64,000 nt of DNA, taken from contig NEWP02000010.1 in assembly GCA_002869895.2 (NCBI GenBank), forward strand, positions 1 to 64,000. Reading direction: 5' to 3'. Every line of letters begins with the position of its first letter. Position 1 is the first letter of the stretch. The translations under genes were made by a program, and so were the position numbers. The notes beneath the pieces were generated by a model that did not search any database, was not told the DNA's origin, and worked only from the letters and a program-made list of their open reading frames with translations. The stretch is from Nitrospira sp. CG24E. GTDB lineage: Bacteria > Nitrospirota > Nitrospiria > Nitrospirales > Nitrospiraceae. Below, in pieces: positions 50,695 through 60,187 of the stretch.

Positions 50695-52272
50695 GTGAGT
50701 AACTTGAAAATCAAAGAGACTCCGGTCGAGGAGGGACAAGCTCAACCGATCCTGACCCATGAAAGGTCTCTATCGAAAAAAATCGCCCAGGGATCTGAGG
50801 CCAGAGACATTCTTGACCAGCAAATGGTCATACTGGGCATTCAGCTGGTCACACAGTTGAACGTATTGATTAAGACCTCCCGCATTTATGAGCGCACCAA
50901 CACAGCGCTGGACAAACCGGTTGAAACGATGCTGACCTTGATCAAAACCATGGCGCAAGATCAGCCGCTCACGCTTCGCCTCCAGAACGATTTCTTGTTT
51001 CTCGGGGATAGCCACTTGAAAGTGAATGCGCAGCAGATGGCTGTGGCCACCAGTATCATCGACGTCTTGAACCATTGGAAGATCGGCGGAGTCACGTTCT
51101 CGTTGGCTGTTGAATCGAAGGATCTGCGTGAATTCGCCGCTCTTTTCGTCAGCCTTGATCCTGCAAAAAACACCATCGAAGACCTCCAGAGAGAAATCAC
51201 GACACGGCAGATCGCCGGCATTGAGTTAGAAGAACAACGGGAACTTCAAATCCGGCAAGGAACCGACGCGGCAGGCGGCGCCGGAGCAGGAGCTGGCACA
51301 GAAAGCCCCGACCAAAAAGCACAACGAAAGATGAACGCCAAGAATGGCTATACCAAAGTGGCAGGAGCAGTCGGATCGTTAACGCAAGCAGCTCGTGAAG
51401 GAGGAACGGTCAGTTTTAAGCAGGCCAAGCGCGCGATCCAAAACATTATCGATCTCATGCAGGACGATGAATCTACGGTCCTCGGTCTGACAACCCTTCG
51501 TTGCCACGATGAATATACGCATAACCATTCGGTCAATGTATCTCTGCTCTCCCTAGCGCTGGCTAATCGTGTCGGCTACCCCAAAGTGGAGCTCGCGGAC
51601 CTAGGCCTCGCAGCCCTATTTCACGACATGGGCAAGTCCACCATTCCTCTGGAGGTCCTGAACAAACCGGGAGAGTTCACCGATGATGACTGGACGCTTA
51701 TGCGCAGTCACCCTACGGAAGGAGTGCTGATCCTCTCGAACATGAGAGGTATTACGAATCTACCAGGACGCATGGCGGCGGCCTCCTTCGAACACCATAT
51801 GAACCAGGACTTCTCCGGCTATCCGAAGCTGGCTGTGCCTTGGACGCTTTCACTAACCGGCCGTATCCTGACAATCGCAGACTGTTACGACGCCATGACA
51901 TCTTCCCGTGTCTACCGTCGAGAACCCATGTCGCCATCGAAAGTGTTGAACATGATGTTCTCAAAGTCCGGGAAGGCCTTCGACCCGGTGCTCCTCAAGC
52001 TGTTCGTAAACTGTGTCGGCATCATCCCAATCGGCAGCCTGGTCATGCTGGAAACGAACGAACTCGCTGTCGTGCTCAAGCCGGCTACGGACAAGGTGAA
52101 TGCCGAACGACCATTCGTGAGAGTCATCACCGATCCGGAGGGAAATTCGATCGAGAACGGGCGTGAACTGGACCTGACAGAGAAAAGCGAGATCGGAGAT
52201 TTCCGTCATACCATTATCCGTCTGATCGACAACACCGAGTATAAGTTTGACACCAGCCGATACTTCGTTTAG
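50695..52272 (+). CDS. HD-GYP domain protein (cyclic-di-GMP phosphodiesterase type)
   Basis: Residues 45-155 form the module shared with the HEAT protein (IKTSRIYERTNTALDKPVET, FLFLGDSHLKV, VTFSLAVESKDLREF). A Gly/Ala linker (about 193-202) leads to the HD-GYP domain with HDEYTHNHSVNVSLLSLAL, HDMGKSTIP at 310-311 and HHMNQDFSGYP at 367-377. The GYP part lacks the usual Glu and Gly of HHExxDGxGYP (Met and Phe are present). It may still cleave cyclic di-GMP. GTG start at 50695, 15 bases after the HEAT gene. Confidence 0.85.
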   Translation: MSNLKIKETPVEEGQAQPILTHERSLSKKIAQGSEARDILDQQMVILGIQLVTQLNVLIKTSRIYERTNTALDKPVETMLTLIKTMAQDQPLTLRLQNDFLFLGDSHLKVNAQQMAVATSIIDVLNHWKIGGVTFSLAVESKDLREFAALFVSLDPAKNTIEDLQREITTRQIAGIELEEQRELQIRQGTDAAGGAGAGAGTESPDQKAQRKMNAKNGYTKVAGAVGSLTQAAREGGTVSFKQAKRAIQNIIDLMQDDESTVLGLTTLRCHDEYTHNHSVNVSLLSLALANRVGYPKVELADLGLAALFHDMGKSTIPLEVLNKPGEFTDDDWTLMRSHPTEGVLILSNMRGITNLPGRMAAASFEHHMNQDFSGYPKLAVPWTLSLTGRILTIADCYDAMTSSRVYRREPMSPSKVLNMMFSKSGKAFDPVLLKLFVNCVGIIPIGSLVMLETNELAVVLKPATDKVNAERPFVRVITDPEGNSIENGRELDLTEKSEIGDFRHTIIRLIDNTEYKFDTSRYFV

Positions 52273-52282
52273 CAGGGTGAGT

Positions 52283-52373
52283 GATAGCCCGGTGAATCCC
52301 CTGTGCTCGCGCAACGCGCGGTCTCGGAAGACCCTCGTTGAACGCGCGCAGTTGGGGACTCAACCGGGCTATC
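52283..52373. repeat. GC-core hairpin repeat, copy D
   Basis: A 91-base inverted repeat. The outer arms GATAGCCCGGTGAATCCCC and GGGGACTCAACCGGGCTATC are quite different from copies A-C but pair fully with each other. The core (CTGTGCTCGCGCAACGCGCGG and CTCGTTGAACGCGCGCAG) is kept. It lies between the HD-GYP and ompH genes, as part of a 296-base spacer without a gene. Confidence 0.85.
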
Positions 52374-52568
52374 AGTAGGGTAATAAATGAGCGAGCTTGG
52401 AAGAGCTATCTTTGGTCACTTGCTTCGGCCTTGCTGACGGTCTTTGTGAGCATCCTGTTAGCACAATACTACCCGCGCTGCGATCGACTCTCTTGACAGA
52501 GCATGGTCCCCCAGCTATTCTCCGGCGGTCATGCCGTTCGCTTTATTTTCCAACAAGGAGCGCGTGTT

Positions 52569-53132
52569 ATGCATATGACGGAAATTCTCTTGAGGCGTGT
52601 GGCTATCCCCGTGATTGCAGCCGGCATGCTGATGCTCGGATCCCTTCCTGCTGCACAGGCTGCCGACGCTTTCAAGATGGGTGTCGTAGATCCTCAGGCC
52701 GTCCTGGAAAAATCGAAGGCGGGCAAGAAAGCCTTGGATGGGCTCAAAGAATACGTCACCACCCGTCAGAAGTTGCTGTCCGGAGATGAAGAGGAGCTGC
52801 GTAATACGGAAAAAACGCTCAAGGAGCAGGCAGCAAAGCTAAGCGACACGGAAAAAAAGGAAAAAGAGAATCAGTTTCGAACAAAGGTTCAGGACTACCA
52901 GAAACGCGCGCAGGAATTTAATCAGGACTTGCAGGGAAAGCAGAAGGAATTGGTCGATGAATACATGAAGAAAATTGCGTCAGCCACGAAGATCGTAGCT
53001 GAAAAAGGCGGATTTTCTCTTGTCGTCGACAAAGGCAGCGAACAAACGGTCAAGATCGTCATCTACAATAAAGACACCATCGATTTGACCGAGCAGGTGA
53101 TCAAGGAGTTCGATCGAGCCAGCAGCAAGTAA
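52569..53132 (+). CDS. OmpH/Skp-family periplasmic chaperone
   Basis: A signal peptide (cut near AAQA|A) precedes an OmpH domain: FKMGVVDPQAVLEKSKAGKKALDG, a Lys/Glu-rich coiled coil, and a C-terminal VDKGSEQTVKIVIYNKDTIDLTEQV. It is closest to the protein at 10886. The ATG at 52569 follows AAGGAG by eight bases. A third OmpH gene away from bamA suggests a special client or condition. Confidence 0.9.
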   Translation: MHMTEILLRRVAIPVIAAGMLMLGSLPAAQAADAFKMGVVDPQAVLEKSKAGKKALDGLKEYVTTRQKLLSGDEEELRNTEKTLKEQAAKLSDTEKKEKENQFRTKVQDYQKRAQEFNQDLQGKQKELVDEYMKKIASATKIVAEKGGFSLVVDKGSEQTVKIVIYNKDTIDLTEQVIKEFDRASSK

Positions 53133-53200
53133 CGGTTCCGAGCCTATTCGTCTGATATTGTAATCCAACATGGATGGGACCTCGGCCCCCTGAGGTTCCA

Positions 53201-53569
53201 TCAACACTCCATCGGATAGCCTGCATCCCTCCAGGCTTTGATTCCCCCATCCATCGACAAGACATTTGTATAGCCCATTTGCTGAAGTGCATCTGCCGCC
53301 AGTACGGATCGATAACCGCCTCCGCAATACAACAGAATGGCCTCCTCTTTATCGGGGATACAGGTCTCGACATCGCGCTCAATAATCCCTTTTCCCAGAT
53401 GACGGGCGCCTTTCGCATGATCCTTTGCAAATTCGCTCTCCTCGCGCACATCGAGAAAATGCCGCACCTCACCACGATCGAGCCTGACTTTAGCCTCTAC
53501 GACTGTACATTCTTTGACCCTGGCTCGTGCCGCATCCACCAACTTGAGAAACCCAGGATTATGCTTCAT
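53201..53569 (-). CDS. Rhodanese-domain protein
   Basis: A 122-residue single rhodanese domain: VRHFLDVREESEF, IIERDVETCIPDKEE and the active-site loop YCGGGYRS with the sulfur-carrying Cys. It should transfer sulfane sulfur in the cytoplasm. The ATG at 53569 (MKHN) is preferred; 53575 is an alternative. Confidence 0.88.
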   Translation of the reverse strand: MKHNPGFLKLVDAARARVKECTVVEAKVRLDRGEVRHFLDVREESEFAKDHAKGARHLGKGIIERDVETCIPDKEEAILLYCGGGYRSVLAADALQQMGYTNVLSMDGGIKAWRDAGYPMEC

Positions 53570-53592
53570 CGTCACTCCCTTACTCGTCCGGT

Positions 53593-54594
53593 TTAAAATA
53601 AGACCTGCTGTTCGACCCCAGGCCTACGAAAGGTGGCAGGAATCGTCTCATTACAGAATGCCGATAATCCGACCTTTCGCCTGGACACTTCGAACAACTG
53701 CTCGATCATGGACCAATAGGGACCTGCGCCACGATGACGTTCAAAAAAGGCCCCGTCACTGATTGCGCCGCCTCGCACCGCTCGAATCCGATTCGTAATC
53801 TTGGCGATTCGATCAGGAAATGCCGCCTCCATACGCTCCATAAACACCGGCTCCACAGAGCCGGACAGACGCAACAGCGTCGCCGTCGCTGCAACGGCTC
53901 CGGCTTCTTTCGCCCGGGCCAATAAATCTGGCACATCCTCATCGTTGAGGCCAGGAATGATCGGCGACAGTGAGATTCCGGTGGGAATCCCCGCATGCGC
54001 TACGGTCGCCATCGCCTCAAAGCGCTTCCGGCTCGACGGTACATGGGGCTCGACCTTGCGCGCCACCTCATCGTCCGAGAACGGTATGCTGAAATACACC
54101 AGAACCGACGCCTCCTGCTGCAACTGACACAAGACGTCAAGGTCTCGCAGCACCAACAGCCCTTTCGTAATGATCCCGACAGGATTCCGATACTCCGCAC
54201 AGACCTCCAGGCAGGCTCGCGTCAACTCGAGCGACGCTTCCAGCGGCTGGTAACAATCCGTGTTCCCCGAAAACAGAATCAATTCGCCTTTCCATGAAGG
54301 CTTTTCGAATGTCCGACGGAGTAAAGCCGAGGCGTCCCGCTTCACGACGATCTTGGACTCGAAGTCAGTTCCTGCGCCGAACCCCCAGTACTCATGGGTT
54401 GGCCTGGCATAGCAATAGGCGCAGGCATGAAAACAGCCGCGATAGGGATTGAGACTCCATCGAAAGGGCAGGTCAGGACTCTCGTTCCGACTGAGAATCT
54501 CACGGGTCGCATCGTCGAACATCTGTACCTGCACATGGGGAGCAGGCTCTAAGAGATCTCGGTGCTGTGATTCAAATGGATTGGGTGGATTCAT
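53593..54594 (-). CDS. PA0069-family radical SAM protein
   Basis: The cluster-binding motif CFHACAYC follows the family phrase FRWSLNPYRG, and a YWGFGAGTDFESKIVVK segment is also typical of this SplB-like group. Function is not established; members resemble spore photoproduct lyase. The start is uncertain among 54594, 54606 and 54642. It ends 24 bases before the rhodanese gene on the same strand. Confidence 0.85.
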   Translation of the reverse strand: MNPPNPFESQHRDLLEPAPHVQVQMFDDATREILSRNESPDLPFRWSLNPYRGCFHACAYCYARPTHEYWGFGAGTDFESKIVVKRDASALLRRTFEKPSWKGELILFSGNTDCYQPLEASLELTRACLEVCAEYRNPVGIITKGLLVLRDLDVLCQLQQEASVLVYFSIPFSDDEVARKVEPHVPSSRKRFEAMATVAHAGIPTGISLSPIIPGLNDEDVPDLLARAKEAGAVAATATLLRLSGSVEPVFMERMEAAFPDRIAKITNRIRAVRGGAISDGAFFERHRGAGPYWSMIEQLFEVSRRKVGLSAFCNETIPATFRRPGVEQQVLF

Positions 54595-54709
54595 CGCCGT
54601 ACGCATGTGGATTATGGTCTTCGATCCGCCTGCTCCTGTCAAGACGAGCTATCACGGCCCTTTGATTGACTACGCCCTACCCCGATGTTAGATTCCAGCC
54701 GCTTTCTGA

Positions 54710-56020
<1,311 letters not shown>

Positions 56021-56087
56021 GAATGTCCTTCGTTATTAGTCAACCGTCGATCATGGAAGATGGAAAGATATTCTGTTCCCCCAGCAA

Positions 56088-56166
56088 GAAGGACTGACGC
56101 TTGACGAGTCACGAATGACGCTTTATCTTCACAGACGAGTGACGCTTGACGATTTACGAGTATTTG
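56088..56166. repeat. GACGCTTGACGA-word repeat
   Basis: Iterates GACGCTTGACGAGTCACGAATGACGC and ACGAGTGACGCTTGACGATTTACGAG words. It separates serS from the tRNA fragment. Words like ACGCTTCACG near 42765 are of the same type. Confidence 0.6.
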
Positions 56167-56172
56167 ACGTCC

Positions 56173-56213
56173 GGAGGGGTGACGGAGCGGCCGAACGTGC
56201 CAGTCTTGAAAAC
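56173..56213 (+). other. 5' half of a tRNA-Ser(UGA) gene; probable island attachment site (attL)
   Basis: The sequence has the acceptor strand GGAGGGG, T8-G9, a D arm of the Ser type (ACG...CGT with GAGCGGCCGAA), the 5' anticodon stem CCAGT and the loop CTTGAAA with anticodon TGA at 56207-56209. Then only AC of the expected 3' stem ACTGG is present; from 56214 the sequence no longer fits (CAAATTT). No variable arm, T arm or 3' acceptor strand follows in the next 300 bases. This is what is left when an element has integrated at the anticodon loop. Confidence 0.72.
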
Positions 56214-56518
56214 CAAATTTGCCCCATTTTGTAAGTCCCTCACAAACCACGTAACACCGTATGAACACTGGGGGAAATTAACTTTGGCCTTTCTCCAACT
56301 TTCCTCAGCTTTCCCTCGTTTTCCCCACTCATTTCACAACGCTTTTCACAACACTTTTTACGATAGATTTTCTTGGGATTAGCGGTGCGTATCTCGAACG
56401 GCTCGGAGTGGTCATATTAGCGACACTTCTAACAGAGATCGGCAGCTGGCGAGCCTTGCTAGTGAGCTTTCTAGGAGAGATCTGGCCCGATAGGTCTGAT
56501 GGCTCTTGAGGACCTGCA
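56214..56518. other. Spacer at left end of the presumed island
   Basis: A/T-richer than the chromosome before it. It contains a run of C/T-rich words (TTTCCTCAGCTTTCCCTCGTTTTCC at about 56302-56326) and a short repeat of TTTCACAAC...TTTTCACAAC (56333-56353). No gene seen. Recombinase core and arm sites would be expected in this stretch. Confidence 0.45.
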
Positions 56519-58183
56519 ATGAAGATTGGAAGAAACGATCCTTGCCCCTGTGGTAGCGGGAAGAAATTCAAGAAATGCCACGATAATATTCGCAGTGAAC
56601 TTCCATATCTCATTCATCAAGATCGCAACGAAAAACACATTAAAGAAGAGGGCACACGCCTCCTCGAATTACAACGGGGGAAAGAGATTCAACGTCAGGC
56701 TCAGCAGGGCCTTGGACGACCAATTATTTCAACGGAACATCGAGGCTACCGGTTCGTGGCAGTTGGCAATAAAATTCACTATGGTAACTGGAAGACTTTC
56801 CCCGATTTTCTTGGCCATTACATGTCAGGAACTCTGAGCGCAGATTGGGGAAATGCTGAACTTCGAAAGCCCCTTGAGGAGCGGCATCCAGTATTAATAT
56901 GGTATCACCATCTCTGTGAACTCCAACGCAAGCACATAATCATTCCTGGTCAGGTTTCTTCTGGGCCAATGAATGGCGCTGCATCCGCCTATTACAGACT
57001 CGCCTACAACCTCTATCTCATCGCCCATAATGGGGCTGATATTCAAACAACACTACTGTCACGTTTGAGAAACCGTGATCAGTTCTCCGGCGCCTTCTTT
57101 GAAACTCAGGTAGCAGCCTGGTTGATCAAAGCTGGGTTTGAGCTTGAATTTGAGAATGAATCTGATGGATCAACGTCGCACTGTGAATTCACAGCAACGC
57201 ACCCTCCCTTGAACACGAAGTTTTCGGTCGAGGCAAAATCTCGCCAGCCTGGTAAGGACAACCAAGGCCCAAAGCGTCTTAACGTCGGTCGTCAGTTACG
57301 GTTGGCACTTGAAAAGAATGCAACCCATACGAGGCTCGTGTTTCTGGATTTAAATCAACCCATCATGTCCGAGGAGCAGGCGAGAAGAATTGGTGATCGT
57401 GCTGAATATCTCCTCAAGAAGTGTGAGGTCATCAAGATCAAAAACCAGCCAGCTCCCCCGGCCTATATTTGCGTCACGAATATTTCTGACCATTATTTCT
57501 TGGAGAATCTACAAGCAAATGTATTTGCATCCTTCTATGGTTACAAAATCCCTGACTTTCAAGGGATATTCAGGAACCGGAGTCTCAGAGACTCAGTGAG
57601 GGCGAGAGAGCGGCATCCCGGAATTATTGCATTGATGCGGTCCATGGAAAAGCACGCCCACATTCCACAGACATTCGATGGGGAACTGCCGTCGTCAGCA
57701 TTCTCGGTTGGAGAAGTCCCTCGCATGTTTATCGGTCAGACCTATATGATACCTGGTCCCGATGGAATCGAGGTGCCAGCACAGCTAACCACCGCAACTG
57801 TAAGTATAAGCAAACGTGAAATGATTCTCGCATTCCATGACTCTCGAACCGACAGGGCATGGATCTCGAAAGCGCCTATGTCTCAGGCTGAGTTAGATGA
57901 TTATAGTATTTCCCCCGACACCTTCTTTGGTATCCACTCTCAACAGGGGAAAAATGCGGGCACACCACTTGACCTTTTTGACTTCCTTCACAGAAGTTAT
58001 ATGAACACACCGAAAGAGCGGCTTCTTGAACTTATGGCGAACGCGCCAGATATCGCAGAATTGAAAAGCTATACTCAAGCCGAGTTGAGCGAAATATTCT
58101 GCGAGCGATCTGTTTACAGCATAATGGCCGCTCAGGAGAAGGTCAGAGCTCCGAAGGAAGCAACTGATGGCACGTCTAGCTGA
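56519..58183 (+). CDS. SEC-C motif protein with a PD-(D/E)XK-like nuclease region
   Basis: The 554-residue protein begins with the zinc-binding SEC-C motif (RNDPCPCGSGKKFKKCH, residues 5-21). A central part (about 195-245: GAFFETQVAAWLIKAGFELEFE, CEFTATH and then FSVEAKSRQPG) has the order Glu, acidic residue, E-x-K of PD-(D/E)XK nucleases. The C-terminal 300 residues are not recognised. Codon use is less G/C-rich than upstream genes. It overlaps the next gene by 17 bases. I infer a nuclease in a defence locus; not proven. Confidence 0.7.
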   Translation: MKIGRNDPCPCGSGKKFKKCHDNIRSELPYLIHQDRNEKHIKEEGTRLLELQRGKEIQRQAQQGLGRPIISTEHRGYRFVAVGNKIHYGNWKTFPDFLGHYMSGTLSADWGNAELRKPLEERHPVLIWYHHLCELQRKHIIIPGQVSSGPMNGAASAYYRLAYNLYLIAHNGADIQTTLLSRLRNRDQFSGAFFETQVAAWLIKAGFELEFENESDGSTSHCEFTATHPPLNTKFSVEAKSRQPGKDNQGPKRLNVGRQLRLALEKNATHTRLVFLDLNQPIMSEEQARRIGDRAEYLLKKCEVIKIKNQPAPPAYICVTNISDHYFLENLQANVFASFYGYKIPDFQGIFRNRSLRDSVRARERHPGIIALMRSMEKHAHIPQTFDGELPSSAFSVGEVPRMFIGQTYMIPGPDGIEVPAQLTTATVSISKREMILAFHDSRTDRAWISKAPMSQAELDDYSISPDTFFGIHSQQGKNAGTPLDLFDFLHRSYMNTPKERLLELMANAPDIAELKSYTQAELSEIFCERSVYSIMAAQEKVRAPKEATDGTSS

Positions 58184-59687
58184 CCGAATGTTGGACGGCT
58201 GCGAGCCCTGCCGACCATACCATCTCTGGCCCAATGAGTTGGACTCTTGGTTGCGAGACAAGATATCCCGTGACCTGACCGGTCCCTCCTCTTCCCAACA
58301 ACTCGAGAAGCTCTTCCAAAGTGAACGAGCGAAATATCTTCAGATGCAAACAGTAGCGACTGTCAGGTTTGATCCATCAACTTTCGTCAATACTCCAATT
58401 TTTGCCGCAGACGATGTCGCAATTTATCAAGAGTCACTTCCATTGGGTACAACAATGCCTGATGTTGTCGCGAGTATGGCACCTCCTTTCGATAACTTTT
58501 TTATTGAATTTCAGGGAGTGCCGAACAAGGCGAACCTGTATGCATGGGGAGTGTTTGTTTTGGCCCATAATTATTCGGAAGCGTATCGCCGGTGCAAGGA
58601 TGATCACGACACACCGCGATGGATACTGGAATTCCAAACATTTATGGAAAGAGAAAAAGGTAAACCGTTTGGACCTGTCTCTAGGCATTTTATCGGATTA
58701 GCCGAGGATGGGACTTGGTTCAGGCACTCAAATGGACTTCATTGGTCCGAGGGCCAATCAATCCAATATAAGGGTAGCACCCCAATCCCGTTGGAGCTCA
58801 GCAGTACCCTGGTGGATAATGTCGCTCTGTTGATATTTCCTGCCCTGCTAACGATCTCCTTCATGCATTGCAAGAGCGTGACAGTGCGCGATTGCGTGCC
58901 ACCGGAGAAGCTTTCATTAAGTCATGAAAAGAAATATGGCCATAAATTGACTCGTTACCATGTACTAGACATACAACCGTTACGTAAGCTGCTCGACCAA
59001 TATAGATCGGGTTCGCCAAGCGATCTTCGACACGCACTCCATATCTGCCGAGGGCATTTCAAGACCTTCACGGAAGATGCTCCCCTCCTCGGGCGCCATA
59101 CTGGGACGTACTGGTGGGCACCCCAAGTCCGTGGGGCAAAAGAAGTTGGACTCGTTGTCAAAGATTACCGAGTGAAAGCACCGGCGGAATTTGGAACGGC
59201 ATACCGAGACGCGAACGAGGTTCCGGCAGTCCATGAAAGGCAGGTAGCAGACACCGACGATCCAGACCGTATAGGTCTTGGGCTAGCGGCCCACAACCGA
59301 ACACAGAACACAATCGCGGAGGTTGTGAGAACCCTTGGATGGAACCCGCGGTCACCAGCAGCGAACGAGCCGGAATATGACCTGGCCTGGCAAACAGAAA
59401 GTGGTTTGTTCGTTTGCGAAGTCAAAAGCCTTTCTGTGGCGAACGAGGAGCGGCAGATGCGAATGGCCATTGGGCAGGTGATCAGGTACAGGCAAAAGCT
59501 CACCGCAGCCGGATATGAACCGGTTACGGCTGTTATTGGGATAGAGAAGCATCCTTCCGATACTTCGTGGGAGGAACTCTGTAGGGATGAGGACATTGTC
59601 CTGATTTGGCCGGATACGGCAGAGAAAATACTTCGCACTGAATTTGAGAATCGCCGAAGTTCTGAATCGAATGATGTGGTCCACTGA
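58167..59687 (+). CDS. Unknown protein with C-terminal PD-(D/E)XK-like domain
   Basis: The 506-residue product has no recognised N-terminal domain. A middle motif (about 290-320: RGHFKTFTEDAPLLGRHTG and TYWWAPQVRG) occurs, to my knowledge, in several unassigned bacterial proteins. The C-terminal part (about 400-490) has YDLAWQTESGLFVCEVKSLS and then QMRMAIGQVIRYRQKL, the D...ExK...QxxxxxGQ pattern of Mrr-like nucleases, with Asp403 and E-V-K near 415-417 as candidate catalytic residues. Overlaps both neighbours, so co-translation is likely. Confidence 0.68.
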   Translation: MARLADRMLDGCEPCRPYHLWPNELDSWLRDKISRDLTGPSSSQQLEKLFQSERAKYLQMQTVATVRFDPSTFVNTPIFAADDVAIYQESLPLGTTMPDVVASMAPPFDNFFIEFQGVPNKANLYAWGVFVLAHNYSEAYRRCKDDHDTPRWILEFQTFMEREKGKPFGPVSRHFIGLAEDGTWFRHSNGLHWSEGQSIQYKGSTPIPLELSSTLVDNVALLIFPALLTISFMHCKSVTVRDCVPPEKLSLSHEKKYGHKLTRYHVLDIQPLRKLLDQYRSGSPSDLRHALHICRGHFKTFTEDAPLLGRHTGTYWWAPQVRGAKEVGLVVKDYRVKAPAEFGTAYRDANEVPAVHERQVADTDDPDRIGLGLAAHNRTQNTIAEVVRTLGWNPRSPAANEPEYDLAWQTESGLFVCEVKSLSVANEERQMRMAIGQVIRYRQKLTAAGYEPVTAVIGIEKHPSDTSWEELCRDEDIVLIWPDTAEKILRTEFENRRSSESNDVVH

Positions 59688-59925
59688 AAACCTACACGAA
59701 CCGGCTGGTACCGATCAGGCCGTGGGGCTTGCAGCCGTGATCCTGCGTCACTGGGACACCTACGACGCCGAACTCAAGGCAGACCTGCTGCACCTGGCGG
59801 AGCGCTTTGGCTGCAACTGGTGGGATGTGGTGATCGACTGTTGTGTGAAACAATGGGACATGGCCTGGCAGCAGACAACCCATCTCACAGACCCGCTACT
59901 CTCTGATGAGTCCCCGCGTCCCTAG
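59671..59925 (+). CDS. Small unknown protein (84 residues)
   Basis: Starts at an ATG inside the end of the previous gene and codes MMWSTENLHEPAGTDQAVGL, a helical LILRHWDTYDAELKADLLHLAERF-type body and two Cys (DCCVK). A TTG at 59644 would lengthen it by nine residues. It has the composition of a real protein and sits in the island operon. It could be an immunity or adaptor protein, but nothing in the sequence shows that. Confidence 0.55.
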   Translation: MMWSTENLHEPAGTDQAVGLAAVILRHWDTYDAELKADLLHLAERFGCNWWDVVIDCCVKQWDMAWQQTTHLTDPLLSDESPRP

Positions 59926-60187
59926 TGGGACGGACCCATTTCCTCTCCACAAGACCATGGAGTCGGTAGCTATTCGATTCTTCAGCCATTCCCTGCGCCT
60001 CACCTTGCAGTTTCCTCAGTACCTGCCTAGAATACGCATCCCTGCGAGGCACCTATGCCTTCCCTAAGTCGTCCGCATCATCGTTTCACTGCGCAGCTCC
60101 TCGTCAATTACAACAATGGCCGACAAACCGGAATCGCTTCTACTTGGAATCAGTCTTTGACTGCCCCCTCACTCGGCGGGAAGCCTT

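Noticed and set aside
56173-56260. Functional or intron-bearing tRNA-Ser
   Set aside because: No 3' half, T arm or matching acceptor strand is present in the following 300 bases, and no group I intron features are visible.
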